A stretch of 64,000 nt of DNA from Neolewinella marina (lineage in GTDB: Bacteria > Bacteroidota > Bacteroidia > Chitinophagales > Saprospiraceae): contig NZ_PDLO01000006.1 in NCBI RefSeq assembly GCF_002631205.1, positions 174,922-238,921 on the forward strand, read 5' to 3'. Below the pieces are notes generated by a model that saw only the letters and a list, made by a program, of their open reading frames with translations, made no database searches and was not told the origin of the DNA. This document shows, piece by piece, positions 8,100 through 16,377 of the stretch. Each line of letters opens with the position of its first letter. Within the stretch, counting starts at the first letter, position 1. The position numbers and the translations under genes are program-made.

Positions 8100-8951
8100 T
8101 TAGGCGCCGCGGTGGGGGGGCAGGCGGGGGCCGGCCACCTCCCGGCGGCTGTGCATTTCGAAGCCTTCGGTGCTCAGTTTGCTGAAGGGAATGGTGTATT
8201 CCGACTCCTCGGAGCGCAGGGTGATGCTCACGTTGTTGAGCTGTACCACCTCGCCGCGCTTGCCGTCGATGCTGATCTCGTCGCCCACCCGCAGCTGGTT
8301 GCGGTTGTAGAAGCTGGCGAGGATGTTGCTCATGATGTGACGGGAAGCCAGGCCGTACCCGATGGCAAAGGCACCCGCGACCCCCGCCAGGATGATGCTG
8401 ATGTTGGTCTCCATGAACTCCGTCTGCAACTGGGCCTGCCGCAGGGCGATCAGGATGATGTTGAGCAGGATGAAGTAGAAGACGACGTTGCCGATGAGGT
8501 TGTCGGAGGGGATGCCCAGCGAGCGGCAGGCCGAGACGACCATCCGCTTGACGAAATCGGCCAGGAAGATGCCCCCGATCAGGATGAGGAAGGCCACGAT
8601 GGCGTTGGGCAGGTAGGCCACCAGGTTGCCCATCAGGGCCGAGAGCATATCCATGCCCAGGGCGTTGACGGCCGCCATCGTGAAGACGATCAGGGTGAAG
8701 TAGTAGACGAAGGCGGCCAGGATGCGGCTCGGCGAGACGCGCACGGTGGAGCGGCGGAAAAAGTCGATGCTCATCAGCCGTTCCGTAAGCCGGTCCAGGC
8801 CGGTGGCCGTTACCAGCCGGCGGACAACCTGGTAAAGCACGCGGGCCACCAGGTAGCCGACGAGGAAAATAAAGGCCGCCTTGAGCAGGGCGGGGATGAC
8901 CGATAGCAGTTCATAGGCCTGCAGGCGCAGGAGGTCGATGGCTGAATTCAT
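8100..8951 (-). CDS. mechanosensitive channel (MscS) family membrane protein
   Basis: 283 residues. An N-terminal hydrophobic helix (AFIFLVGYLVARVLYQVVRRL) resembles the conserved-TM-helix repeat of small MscS-like proteins; further helices follow (YYFTLIVFTMAAVNALGM, IVAFLILIGGIFLADFVKR, FILLNIILIAL). The pore-like helix IILAGVAGAFAIGYGLASRHIMSNIL is followed by the beta domain VGDEISIDGKRGEVVQLNNVSITLRSEE, the usual MscS signature. It would release solutes on osmotic down-shock. The gene lies downstream of an ECF sigma factor and a 90-residue gene on the same strand; with a spacing of about 20 bp it may be part of that operon. Confidence 0.85.
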   Translation of the reverse strand: MNSAIDLLRLQAYELLSVIPALLKAAFIFLVGYLVARVLYQVVRRLVTATGLDRLTERLMSIDFFRRSTVRVSPSRILAAFVYYFTLIVFTMAAVNALGMDMLSALMGNLVAYLPNAIVAFLILIGGIFLADFVKRMVVSACRSLGIPSDNLIGNVVFYFILLNIILIALRQAQLQTEFMETNISIILAGVAGAFAIGYGLASRHIMSNILASFYNRNQLRVGDEISIDGKRGEVVQLNNVSITLRSEESEYTIPFSKLSTEGFEMHSRREVAGPRLPPHRGA

Positions 8952-8972
8952 AATATTCGCTTGACGGACGCG

Positions 8973-9245
8973 CTAGCCGGGTCCGGTCGGTACGGTGGGC
9001 GGCTCCCCTAACGGGTCGTCGTCTTCCGAGGCCGAAAAGGTACGGTAGGTTTCGTCAGCGCCAATGCCCTGTCCACCGCTCAGGGCGCTGAGGGTGTCGG
9101 CCATGACGGGGCCGAAGAGCTCCACGATGCTGGCGATGAACTCGGCCGTGCGCAATTCCCGCTCCACCCGCTTGCGTACACCGGCGCGCCGCTCCCCGTT
9201 GAAGGCGGCCAGGTCCTGGTCCTGCAATGCGAGGAAACTGTTCAT
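8973..9245 (-). CDS. small hypothetical protein after the ECF sigma gene
   Basis: 90 residues, starting MNSFLALQDQDLAAFNGERR four bases after the sigma-factor stop. The N-terminal half is charged and helical (RAGVRKRVERELRTAEFIASIVELFGPVMADTL); the C-terminus is acidic and Pro/Gly-rich. There is no signal peptide and no membrane helix, so it is not a classical membrane anti-sigma factor. Its tight coupling to the sigma gene suggests a cytoplasmic regulator or simply a cotranscribed protein. Family not recognised. Confidence 0.55.
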   Translation of the reverse strand: MNSFLALQDQDLAAFNGERRAGVRKRVERELRTAEFIASIVELFGPVMADTLSALSGGQGIGADETYRTFSASEDDDPLGEPPTVPTGPG

Positions 9246-9249
9246 GGCG

Positions 9250-9840
9250 TTAGGCTATGGAGGTGAATTGTTTGTCGTGGATGCGTTTGGCCTTCTCCTT
9301 GATGCGCTTGAGCTGCATCTTGACGGCCGATTCATTCTTGCCGAGGAGCTCGGCAATGGCGCGAATCTTGACGCCGTCTTTATATTTCATCAGGAGCAGG
9401 GTGCGCTCCGCTTCGGTCAGTTGCTGGAGCACGAACCGCAGTTCGTTGACCTGCATGCTCATGAGGGCCTCGTCTGGGACCTCCTCGGCGGTATCCGGCG
9501 GATTCTCCACCTCGCTGGCGAAGAGCTCCCGGCTGCGTTTGCTTTTGCGAATCTTGTCGATGCACAGGTTGTAAGTGATCGAATAGATCCAGGTGGAAAA
9601 CTTGGCCTGCCCCTCGAATTGCCCGAGACTCAGGAAAATCTTGGTGAAGATCTCCTGGGTTGCGTCCTCCGCTTCTCCGGGGCGGTGCAGCATGGTCATG
9701 GCCTTGCTGTACACTTTCCCGGCGTAACGGTCGTAGAGGATCTGGAAGCAGGTAGCGTGCTGGTGGGCGCGGTACGCTTGCACGATATCCAGGTCTTCCA
9801 TCGACTTATCGCATCCGTATTGCGGTGCTCCGCTGGGCAT
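9250..9840 (-). CDS. RNA polymerase ECF sigma factor
   Basis: 196 residues. Region 2 reads CFQILYDRYAGKVYSKAMTML, then DATQEIFTKIFLSLGQFEGQAKFSTWIYSITYNLCIDKIRK, the classic core-binding and -10 recognition part. Region 4 reads LTEAERTLLLMKYKDGVKIRAIAELLGKNESAVKMQLKRIKEKAK, a helix-turn-helix for -35 recognition. The 37-residue linker is acidic (EVENPPDTAEEVPDEALM). The start shown gives MPSGAPQYGCDKS as N-terminus; an internal ATG 13 codons later (MEDLDIVQAYR) is also plausible. No membrane anti-sigma factor is encoded next to it; the following genes are a 90-residue protein and an MscS channel. Confidence 0.9.
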   Translation of the reverse strand: MPSGAPQYGCDKSMEDLDIVQAYRAHQHATCFQILYDRYAGKVYSKAMTMLHRPGEAEDATQEIFTKIFLSLGQFEGQAKFSTWIYSITYNLCIDKIRKSKRSRELFASEVENPPDTAEEVPDEALMSMQVNELRFVLQQLTEAERTLLLMKYKDGVKIRAIAELLGKNESAVKMQLKRIKEKAKRIHDKQFTSIA

Positions 9841-9943
9841 TCATTGGGCAAGCTACTGGGCAACGGTTCATTCGCGGTTGCCCAAGGTGAGACGGTAAAT
9901 TACACTAAGCGTCACAAACGACGAAAAATTGCCGGCCGCGGGC

Positions 9944-10831
9944 CTATTCCTCCACCACCCGGACGGCGGTGCTCACCCCGGCGATGTTGAACATGCCCAG
10001 GGCGGACTCCTCGGTGGCCAGGTTGTAGATGTTGCCGGGGGCGTTGGCCACGGGGATCTGGAAAATGCCGTTGGCCCCGTTCTGGAGCTGGTCGCGGGCC
10101 ACGCCGAGGAAGAAATAGGCCTCCGGGGCGAGCGACCACAGGTCGACCCTCAGGGTGTCGCCGGGTTGGAGGGGTACGAAGGCGCCGCCGTCGTCGCGGG
10201 GGTTGACGTTCTGGCGGATGGGGGCGATGAAGACCAGCCCGTCGGTGCGGCTGCCGGCGTCGAAGGTGCCGTCGTAGATGAGGTTGAGCTCAAAGGGGCG
10301 GTTCAGCAGGGTATCGTTGAGGTAGCTGCGCGTCAGGTAGACGTCGCCGGTACCCGGAAAATCGCGGGCGTAAAGCTGGGCGTAGCGGCCGTCTTCGAAG
10401 CCGAGCTGATTCTCCTCGTAGCGCACCACCAGGGAATCGATCTCCGGTACCCGGCGGATGGTGGCCTGGGAACCGTAGGTGGCATCCTCCAGCTGGATGG
10501 CCAGGACAAACTCGGCACCCACGGCCCCGAGGCTATCGGCGGGGCCCGGCGTCCAGACGTAGCGGCCGGAATCCTGGTGGAAGAAGGTGAAGCAACGGTT
10601 GTCGGGGGCCGTGCGGCAGACGACTACCTCGGCGTTGGTCAGTCCGGGTGGCAGGCGGTTGTCGTAGTAGTCCTGGCTCAGCGACAGGCGGATCTCCTGG
10701 GGCACCGGCTCGTTGGTCAGCCAGGCGTCGACCACCAGCTGGGGATCCTGGAAGTTGGTTTCCAGGTCGATGACGTCGGTGCAGCCGAAGCCCAGGAGGG
10801 CCAGGAAAAGGAGGGTAGCCGTGCGCATCAT
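9944..10831 (-). CDS. DUF4249 lipoprotein paired with the TonB receptor
   Basis: 295 residues starting MMRTATLLFLALLGFGCTDVIDLETNF: a lipoprotein signal with Cys after GFG, followed by the DUF4249 opening (LVVDAWLTNEPVPQEIRLSLSQDYYDN). It belongs to the shorter form of the family and lacks the Cys-rich tail seen in the partial gene at the window start. The start codon overlaps the receptor stop (ATGA), so translation is coupled. Known context: DUF4249 proteins follow TonB-dependent receptors in Bacteroidota. I infer an accessory surface lipoprotein for the same substrate. Substrate unknown. Confidence 0.85.
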   Translation of the reverse strand: MMRTATLLFLALLGFGCTDVIDLETNFQDPQLVVDAWLTNEPVPQEIRLSLSQDYYDNRLPPGLTNAEVVVCRTAPDNRCFTFFHQDSGRYVWTPGPADSLGAVGAEFVLAIQLEDATYGSQATIRRVPEIDSLVVRYEENQLGFEDGRYAQLYARDFPGTGDVYLTRSYLNDTLLNRPFELNLIYDGTFDAGSRTDGLVFIAPIRQNVNPRDDGGAFVPLQPGDTLRVDLWSLAPEAYFFLGVARDQLQNGANGIFQIPVANAPGNIYNLATEESALGMFNIAGVSTAVRVVEE

Positions 10832-13206
10832 TGGAAGGTGAAGTTGTAGGATACGGAGGGGATAATGCTGCCGACGACTGAAAGCTTGATGGCCTCGGTC
10901 TCCACGGGCCCGCCGGCGGGGGCGCGGCCGTCGACCTGGGTACCGTAAACGGTGAAGGGGTTGCGGCGGGCGTAGAGGTTGTAGACGCCGAACACCCACT
11001 GCCCCTGCCAGCGGCGGCCGCTCTTGTCCTTGGCGGGGTCCAGGGTGAGGCTGAAGTCGAGGCGGTGGTAGTCCGGAATGCGGAAGTTGTTGCGGGCGTT
11101 GCCGCCGTTGTGGGGGATGAAGTAGCCGAGCTGGTAGTAGCCGCTGTTGGCCAGGGTGGTGGGGGTACCGGTGTTGTAGACGAAGGTGGAACTCAGGGTG
11201 ACGCGGTCGCTGAGTTCGTAGAAGGCGCTCAGGTTGAGGTTGTGGGTCTGGTCGAAGCGGTTGGGGTACCACGCATTATTGTTGATCCCTTCCACCAGCC
11301 GCTCGGTGCGGGCCAGGGTATAGCTGAGCCAGCCGGAGGCCCGGCCTTCGGTTTTCTTGAGCTGGAACTCCAGGCCGTAGGCCCTTCCCCGCCCGGCGAG
11401 CACCTGCCCCTCCACCAGTTCGTTCAGGATCAGGTCGGCCCCGTCGATGTAGTCGATCAGGTCGTACAGCTGTTTGTAGTAGCCCTCGAGGCTGAGCTCG
11501 TAGGCGTTGTCGGAGAAGTTGCGGAAGTAGCCCACGGCGTACTGGTTGGCCCGCTGGGGGTCGATGTTGTTGGTACTGGGCGTCCAAATATCTAGGGGGA
11601 TGGAGGCCGTGGTGTTGCTCAACAGGTGGATGTACTGTACGGTGCGCTGGTAGCTGGCCTTCACGGAGCTGGTGGGGTTGAGGGTCAGCTGGGCGGCGGC
11701 GCGGGGCTCCAGGTAGAGCCAGTCGCTGATGATTTCCCCGCTTTCGCTGCGCCCGACGCCGGAGAGGGGGCGGGGCAGGCCGCGGCGGAGGGGCTCGCCG
11801 AAGGTGTAGACGTTGCGCCCGCCGAGGTAGGCAAAGTGGCTCAGGCGGAGGCCGTAGTTGAGCTTGAGGCGGTCGAAAAGGTTGAGCTCGTTCTCCAGGT
11901 AGGCGCTGGATTCCACGGCCCACTGCCGGCTCAGGCTGATGTCGATCTCCTCCCCGGCGCTGACGGCCACGGCGTTGGCGGGCTCGAAGCGGTAGTGAAT
12001 GGCCTGGCCGCCGAAGCGGAGGACGTTGTCGGGCGTCAGGTAGAAGGAGAATTCGGGCTTCAGGCTCAGATTAACGATGCTGGCGTCCCAGTTGAAGGCG
12101 TCCTGCTCGGGTTGGTCGCCGAACTTGATGGCGTAGTCGTAGTCGCTGTAGTAGAGCGTCAGGTTGGAGAACAGCTTGTCGGAGAAAAGGTGGTTCCAGC
12201 GCAGGGTACCGGTCACGTTGCCCCAGCTGAAACCCTGGTCGCCCCCCGGGCTGAAAATGTCGCGACCGCGGTAGCCGGAGAGAAACACCTGGTCGCGGTC
12301 GCTGAAGCGGTAATTGGTCTTTAGCGTCAGGTCATAGAAGTTCAGCCTGGTGTCGGCCAGCTCATCGTTCAGGAAGGGGGCGGCCAGCACGTCGATGTAG
12401 CTGCGGCGGCCGGCGAGGAGAAAGGAGGACTTGTCCTTCACCAGGGGGGCTTCCACGCTCAGTCGGCTGAAGATGGTGCCGATGCCGCCCTGCACTTCGA
12501 GTTGCTGGTTGTTGCCCTCTTTCATTCGCACGTCCAAGATGGAGGACAACCGTCCGCCGTAGCGGGCCGGGATGCCACCCTTGTACAGCTTGACGCCCTT
12601 GACCGCGTCCGGATTGAAGACGGAAAAGAAGCCGAACAGGTGGCTGCTGTTGAAGACCGGCGCCTCGTCCAGGATGACCAGGTTCTGGTCGATGCTCCCG
12701 CCCCGGACGTTGAAGCCGGCCGCCCCCTCGCCCACGCTGGTCACGCCGGGCAACAACTGGATGCTGCGCAGTACGTCGACTTCCCCCAGCAGGCTGGGCA
12801 GTTTTTCGATGGTGCCCATGTCGAGGCGTTCGACGCTCATCTGGACGGTGCTGACGTTGTCGTCTTCCTCCGTAGCGGTTACGACCACCTCTTCGAGCAC
12901 GCTGCCGGCTTCGCCGAGGGCAAAGTCACGCGTCTGGTTGCCGTTCAGGGCCAGGGGCACCCGCTGCTCGGCGTAGCCCAGGTAGGTGACCACCAGGGTA
13001 TAGTCGCCACTGGGTACGGTGAGGGAGTAAAAGCCGTATTCGTTCGTGACGGTACCCTTGCCGGTACCTTCCAGGTAGAGGGTGGCCCCGATCAGGCTTT
13101 CGCCGTTGGCAGCGTCGCGGACGTAACCGCGCACGGTGGCATTCTCCTGGGCCAGCAGGAGGAGGGAGCAGGCAAGGCTCAGGCCGGCGGTAAGCAGGTA
13201 TTTCAT
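10828..13206 (-). CDS. TonB-dependent receptor with carboxypeptidase-regulatory domain
   Basis: 792 residues. Signal peptide 1-19 (LTAGLSLACSLLLLAQ); CarboxypepD_reg-like domain about 22-105 (ATVRGYVRDAANGESLIGATLYL, NEYGFYSLTVPSGDYTLVVTYLGY); plug about 115-225 (LEEVVVTATEED, LPSLLGEVDVLRSIQLLPG, GFNVRGGSIDQNLVILDEAPV, YKGGIPARYGGRLSSILDVRM); then a 22-strand-type barrel ending VSYNFTFQ. It would import a ligand across the outer membrane with TonB energy. It is translationally coupled to a DUF4249 lipoprotein. The upstream region has inverted repeats that may act in regulation. The ligand cannot be told from sequence; no metal or sugar-specific partner is encoded nearby. Confidence 0.95.
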   Translation of the reverse strand: MKYLLTAGLSLACSLLLLAQENATVRGYVRDAANGESLIGATLYLEGTGKGTVTNEYGFYSLTVPSGDYTLVVTYLGYAEQRVPLALNGNQTRDFALGEAGSVLEEVVVTATEEDDNVSTVQMSVERLDMGTIEKLPSLLGEVDVLRSIQLLPGVTSVGEGAAGFNVRGGSIDQNLVILDEAPVFNSSHLFGFFSVFNPDAVKGVKLYKGGIPARYGGRLSSILDVRMKEGNNQQLEVQGGIGTIFSRLSVEAPLVKDKSSFLLAGRRSYIDVLAAPFLNDELADTRLNFYDLTLKTNYRFSDRDQVFLSGYRGRDIFSPGGDQGFSWGNVTGTLRWNHLFSDKLFSNLTLYYSDYDYAIKFGDQPEQDAFNWDASIVNLSLKPEFSFYLTPDNVLRFGGQAIHYRFEPANAVAVSAGEEIDISLSRQWAVESSAYLENELNLFDRLKLNYGLRLSHFAYLGGRNVYTFGEPLRRGLPRPLSGVGRSESGEIISDWLYLEPRAAAQLTLNPTSSVKASYQRTVQYIHLLSNTTASIPLDIWTPSTNNIDPQRANQYAVGYFRNFSDNAYELSLEGYYKQLYDLIDYIDGADLILNELVEGQVLAGRGRAYGLEFQLKKTEGRASGWLSYTLARTERLVEGINNNAWYPNRFDQTHNLNLSAFYELSDRVTLSSTFVYNTGTPTTLANSGYYQLGYFIPHNGGNARNNFRIPDYHRLDFSLTLDPAKDKSGRRWQGQWVFGVYNLYARRNPFTVYGTQVDGRAPAGGPVETEAIKLSVVGSIIPSVSYNFTFQ

Positions 13207-13213
13207 AGCTGCT

Positions 13214-13260
13214 GGGTTAACCGGGAATAGCGCGAAGGGTTAACCCCCGACGCGCTATTC
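13214..13260 (-). promoter_or_regulatory. inverted-repeat leader before the TonB receptor
   Basis: Two copies of the GGTTAACCC half-palindrome (13214-13222 and, as full GGGTTAACCC, 13237-13246) lie 23 bp apart. The second is enclosed in a perfect 10-bp inverted repeat GAATAGCGCG/CGCGCTATTC (13225-13234, 13251-13260). It directly precedes the receptor start, so it may be an operator or a leader hairpin. Confidence 0.45.
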
Positions 13261-13307
13261 TGACCAATGCCGTCCGCCTTTCGACGGAGGGCTGACATTG
13301 ACAGCGC

Positions 13308-13682
13308 TTACTGCCCCTGCTGACTGGTATCGGCCTCCCCTACGGCCCGGAAGTGACCGGCCTCGGTGATGGTCTTTTCCTGGCCGGTATCCGGGTCGGG
13401 GTAGGTACGCTCGTGGACCTCGACGCTGAGTTGTTTGCCGACGAGCTTTTCGGTGTCGAGGGTCTTTCCTTCCAGCCCGACGGCCCGCATCAGCTCGGCC
13501 AGGACCGGCTGGCTGGGTTCACTGTCGTAGAACCGCTGCTCGACGAATCCTTCATCGGTTTCCATCCGGGCGGCGAAGAAGGGGATGCCCTTGTATTCGC
13601 TCTTGCCTTCGGTGATTTCGGTGATGGTCACCACGTGGCGGCCATGCTGCAGGCGGGGCTTCTCGTTTACTTTGACTTTCAT
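13308..13682 (-). CDS. small conserved-looking cytoplasmic protein, DUF669-like pattern
   Basis: 124 residues from MKVKVNEKPRLQHGRHVVTITEITEGKSEYKG. It has no signal peptide or membrane helix. The middle (IPFFAARMETDEGFVEQRFYDSE) and the later LVGKQLSVEVHERTYPDPDTGQEKTITEAGHF resemble the beta-rich DUF669/phage single-strand-binding-associated proteins, but this is a weak memory-based likeness. A longer in-frame upstream extension is Arg-rich and overlaps the aminopeptidase, so I reject it. The upstream 60 bp is A/T-rich and holds a TACTTTG element, suggesting its own promoter. A possible hairpin (13268-13305) follows the stop. Confidence 0.6.
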   Translation of the reverse strand: MKVKVNEKPRLQHGRHVVTITEITEGKSEYKGIPFFAARMETDEGFVEQRFYDSEPSQPVLAELMRAVGLEGKTLDTEKLVGKQLSVEVHERTYPDPDTGQEKTITEAGHFRAVGEADTSQQGQ

Positions 13683-13747
13683 GGGGTATGCTTTCCTGTC
13701 AAAGTAAATTTTAAAACAATTTGTTCGTTTTTTAATTGCAATGCGGG

Positions 13748-15079
13748 TTACTGCTGCTGCCGCAGCCACTCCACGAACAGCCGCACTCCGAAGCCGGTGG
13801 CCTGTCGGTCCTTGGCGAAGGAGCCCTGCTTGAGGGCTACCCCGGCGATGTCGAAGTGGATGTAGCGTTCGTGGCCGTGGGTGAAGTTTTCCAGGAACTT
13901 GAAGGCGTCGGTGGCGCCGTGGAGGGGGTTGCCGCTGAAGTTCTTGACGTCGGCTACGTCGCTTTCCAGTCCCTTGGCGAAGTCGTCCCAGGGCGGAAGG
14001 GGCCATACCCTTTCTCCGGCGGCGTCGCCGGCGCGGCGGAATTGCTCCACCAACTCTTCGTTCTTGCTCAGGGTGGCGGCGCAGACGTAGCCAAAGGTGC
14101 GTACGGCGCTGCCGGTCAGGGTGGCCACGTCGATCAGGGTGGTGGGGTTGAAGTGCTTGACGGCGTAGCTGAGGCCATCGGCCATCACCAACCGGCCCTC
14201 GGCGTCGGTATCGATGATCTCGATGGTCTTGCCAGCGTGGCTTTCGATCACGTCGCTGGGCTTGATGCTCAGGGCGTCGACGCTGTTGTCGGTGGCCGGA
14301 ACGATGCCGACCAGGTTGACGGGCAGCTGCAGTCGTGCCGCCGCCTCCACCGCGCCGAAGGTGGCCGCCGCGCCGCCCATGTCGCTCTTCATCAGGTGAA
14401 GGTTCTGGCTGCCCTTGATGCTCACGCCGCCGGTGTCGAAGGTGATGCCCTTACCGATGATGGCGGTCACTTCCTGGCGGTCAGGGGCACCGCGGTATTC
14501 GGAGACGATGAGGACGGCCGGGTCCTCGCTGCCGCGGTTGACGGCCAGCAGGGCGTGGAGGCCTTCGTCGAGGCAGGCTTTCTTGTCCAGCACCTTCACC
14601 GCGTAGCCGTAGGCCTTGCCGCTGTCGACGGCCCAGGCAGCCAGGTCCTGGGCCCGTTTTTTATTGGCGGGGGCGTCGACCAGGGCCCGCACCCGGTTCT
14701 GCACGCTGGCCAAGGTAAGCTCCCGCTCGGCCTCGGGGGTAGCGGGGCGCAGGGTGGGGACGGTATCGGCCAGGGGGTGGGCGCTGAAGTCTCCCTTGCG
14801 CTGGCCGGCGGAGTAGCTGCCCAATTGGAGACCGCCGAGGAAGGCCGCGGCGAGGGCGGGATTCACCTGGTCGGCAACCACCTCCACGGCATCTTTCAGG
14901 TGCTTGGCTTCCTGGTGGCTCAGGCGTTGTCCGAGGTGGCGGGCGGCCGCGGGTGCCGCATCCTCAGGAAGGCGGGCCGTGATCCCGGCGGGGGAGAGGG
15001 TACGCAGGTAGGAATCGGGGGGAATGGCATCGGTAAGGTCGTCCGCCCCGTTGGCGGGGAGTAGGGTGATCTGGGTCAT
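13748..15079 (-). CDS. M17 leucyl aminopeptidase family protein
   Basis: 443 residues, slightly shorter than Escherichia coli PepA. The catalytic domain has IIGKGITFDTGGVSIKG (metal-binding Lys and Asp), LMKSDMGGAAATFGAVEAAA, and IIDTDAEGRLVMADGLSYA with the metal-binding Asp and Glu and the catalytic Arg. The family signature usually starts NTDAEGRL; here the first residue is Asp instead of Asn. It removes N-terminal amino acids from peptides in the cytosol using two metal ions. It stands alone, divergent from bshA, with the promoters of both genes in the 115 bp between them. Confidence 0.95.
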   Translation of the reverse strand: MTQITLLPANGADDLTDAIPPDSYLRTLSPAGITARLPEDAAPAAARHLGQRLSHQEAKHLKDAVEVVADQVNPALAAAFLGGLQLGSYSAGQRKGDFSAHPLADTVPTLRPATPEAERELTLASVQNRVRALVDAPANKKRAQDLAAWAVDSGKAYGYAVKVLDKKACLDEGLHALLAVNRGSEDPAVLIVSEYRGAPDRQEVTAIIGKGITFDTGGVSIKGSQNLHLMKSDMGGAAATFGAVEAAARLQLPVNLVGIVPATDNSVDALSIKPSDVIESHAGKTIEIIDTDAEGRLVMADGLSYAVKHFNPTTLIDVATLTGSAVRTFGYVCAATLSKNEELVEQFRRAGDAAGERVWPLPPWDDFAKGLESDVADVKNFSGNPLHGATDAFKFLENFTHGHERYIHFDIAGVALKQGSFAKDRQATGFGVRLFVEWLRQQQ

Positions 15080-15195
15080 AGAGCAGTAAGGTCACGGAGG
15101 GAGGGGAGGTTCACCCGCCCGGGGGCGGCAAACTATTTACCGCCGAATGGCATTTGCAATAGACCCTGCACCCGCGTTCCCGCAAAAGAAGCTTT

Positions 15196-16359
15196 ATGAA
15201 GATCGGCGTCGTTTGTTATCCCACCTACGGAGGTAGTGGCGTCCTGGCCACCGAACTCGGCCTGGGGCTGGCACGCCGGGGGCACGAGATCCACTTCATC
15301 ACCTACCGGCGGCCGGCGCGGTTGGGCTTCTTCCACGAAAACGTCTTCTACCACGAGGTGGACAGCGGGGCCGACTACCCCCTCTTCGAGTTCGCGCCCT
15401 ACGAGACCTCCCTGGCTTCCAAGCTGGTCGACGTGGTCGAGAACTACGGCATCGACCTGCTGCACGTCCACTACGCCGTGCCCCACGCCGCCGTGGCCTA
15501 TATGGCCCGCAAGATCCTCATCAGCCGCGGCCGCTACGTACCCTTCGTGACCACCCTGCACGGGACGGACATCACCCTGGTCGGCTCCAACCCGGCCTTT
15601 GCCCCCACCATCACCTTCGCGATCAACAAATCGGACGGGGTAACCGCGGTTTCCGATGCCCTGAAGCAGGCTACCCTCGACAATTTCGAGATCTGTCGGC
15701 CCATCCAGGTGATCTACAACTTCATCGACTTCGAGCGCTTCAAGCGGAACAACAAGGACCACTTCAAGCAGGCCATCGCCCCCCAGGGGGAGCGCATCCT
15801 GATCCACGTCTCCAACTTCCGGCCCGTGAAGCGGGTCGACGACGTGATCTACATCTTCAAGATCATCAACGACCAGACGCCGAGCAAGCTGCTGCTCATT
15901 GGCGACGGGCCGGAGCGCAACAAGTGCGAGGACCTGAGCCGGCGGCTGGGCCTGACCAAGGACATCCGCTTCCTGGGCAAGCAGGACGCGGTGGAGGAAC
16001 TGCTGGCCGTGGCCGACGTCTTCCTGCTGCCCTCCGCCAGCGAGAGCTTCGGACTGGCCGCCCTGGAGGCCATGGCCTGCGAGGTGCCCGTGGTGTCCAG
16101 CAACGTCGGCGGCATCCCGGAAGTGAACCTCGACGGGGTCACCGGCTTCACCTCCGGCGTAGGCATGGTCGACAAGATGGCCGAGGACGTCATGAAGATC
16201 TTCGAGAGTGAGGAGACCCTGCAGCGGTTCCGCGCCGCCGCCCTGAAGCAGGCCGAACGCTTCGACATCGACCGTATGATCCCCCAGTACGAAGCCTACT
16301 ACGAAAAAGTATTGCGGGCCAGCCGGGCCAAGCCCGAGGAACCGGTAATGGACTGCTAG
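15196..16359 (+). CDS. bshA: N-acetyl-alpha-D-glucosaminyl L-malate synthase BshA
   Basis: 387 residues, GT4 fold. It starts MKIGVVCYPTYGGSGVLATELG, the diagnostic BshA N-terminus (glycine loop binding UDP-GlcNAc), and includes HVHYAVPHA, VTTLHGTDITLVG, VSNFRPVKRVDDVI and the donor-site LPSASESFGLAALEAMA. BshA joins L-malate to UDP-GlcNAc, the first step of bacillithiol synthesis, used by many Bacteroidota as their low-molecular-weight thiol. bshB and bshC are not in the window. A sugar-kinase-like gene starts 18 bp later and is probably cotranscribed. Confidence 0.95.
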   Translation: MKIGVVCYPTYGGSGVLATELGLGLARRGHEIHFITYRRPARLGFFHENVFYHEVDSGADYPLFEFAPYETSLASKLVDVVENYGIDLLHVHYAVPHAAVAYMARKILISRGRYVPFVTTLHGTDITLVGSNPAFAPTITFAINKSDGVTAVSDALKQATLDNFEICRPIQVIYNFIDFERFKRNNKDHFKQAIAPQGERILIHVSNFRPVKRVDDVIYIFKIINDQTPSKLLLIGDGPERNKCEDLSRRLGLTKDIRFLGKQDAVEELLAVADVFLLPSASESFGLAALEAMACEVPVVSSNVGGIPEVNLDGVTGFTSGVGMVDKMAEDVMKIFESEETLQRFRAAALKQAERFDIDRMIPQYEAYYEKVLRASRAKPEEPVMDC

Positions 16360-16377
16360 CCCCCCCTCCCCACGCTT

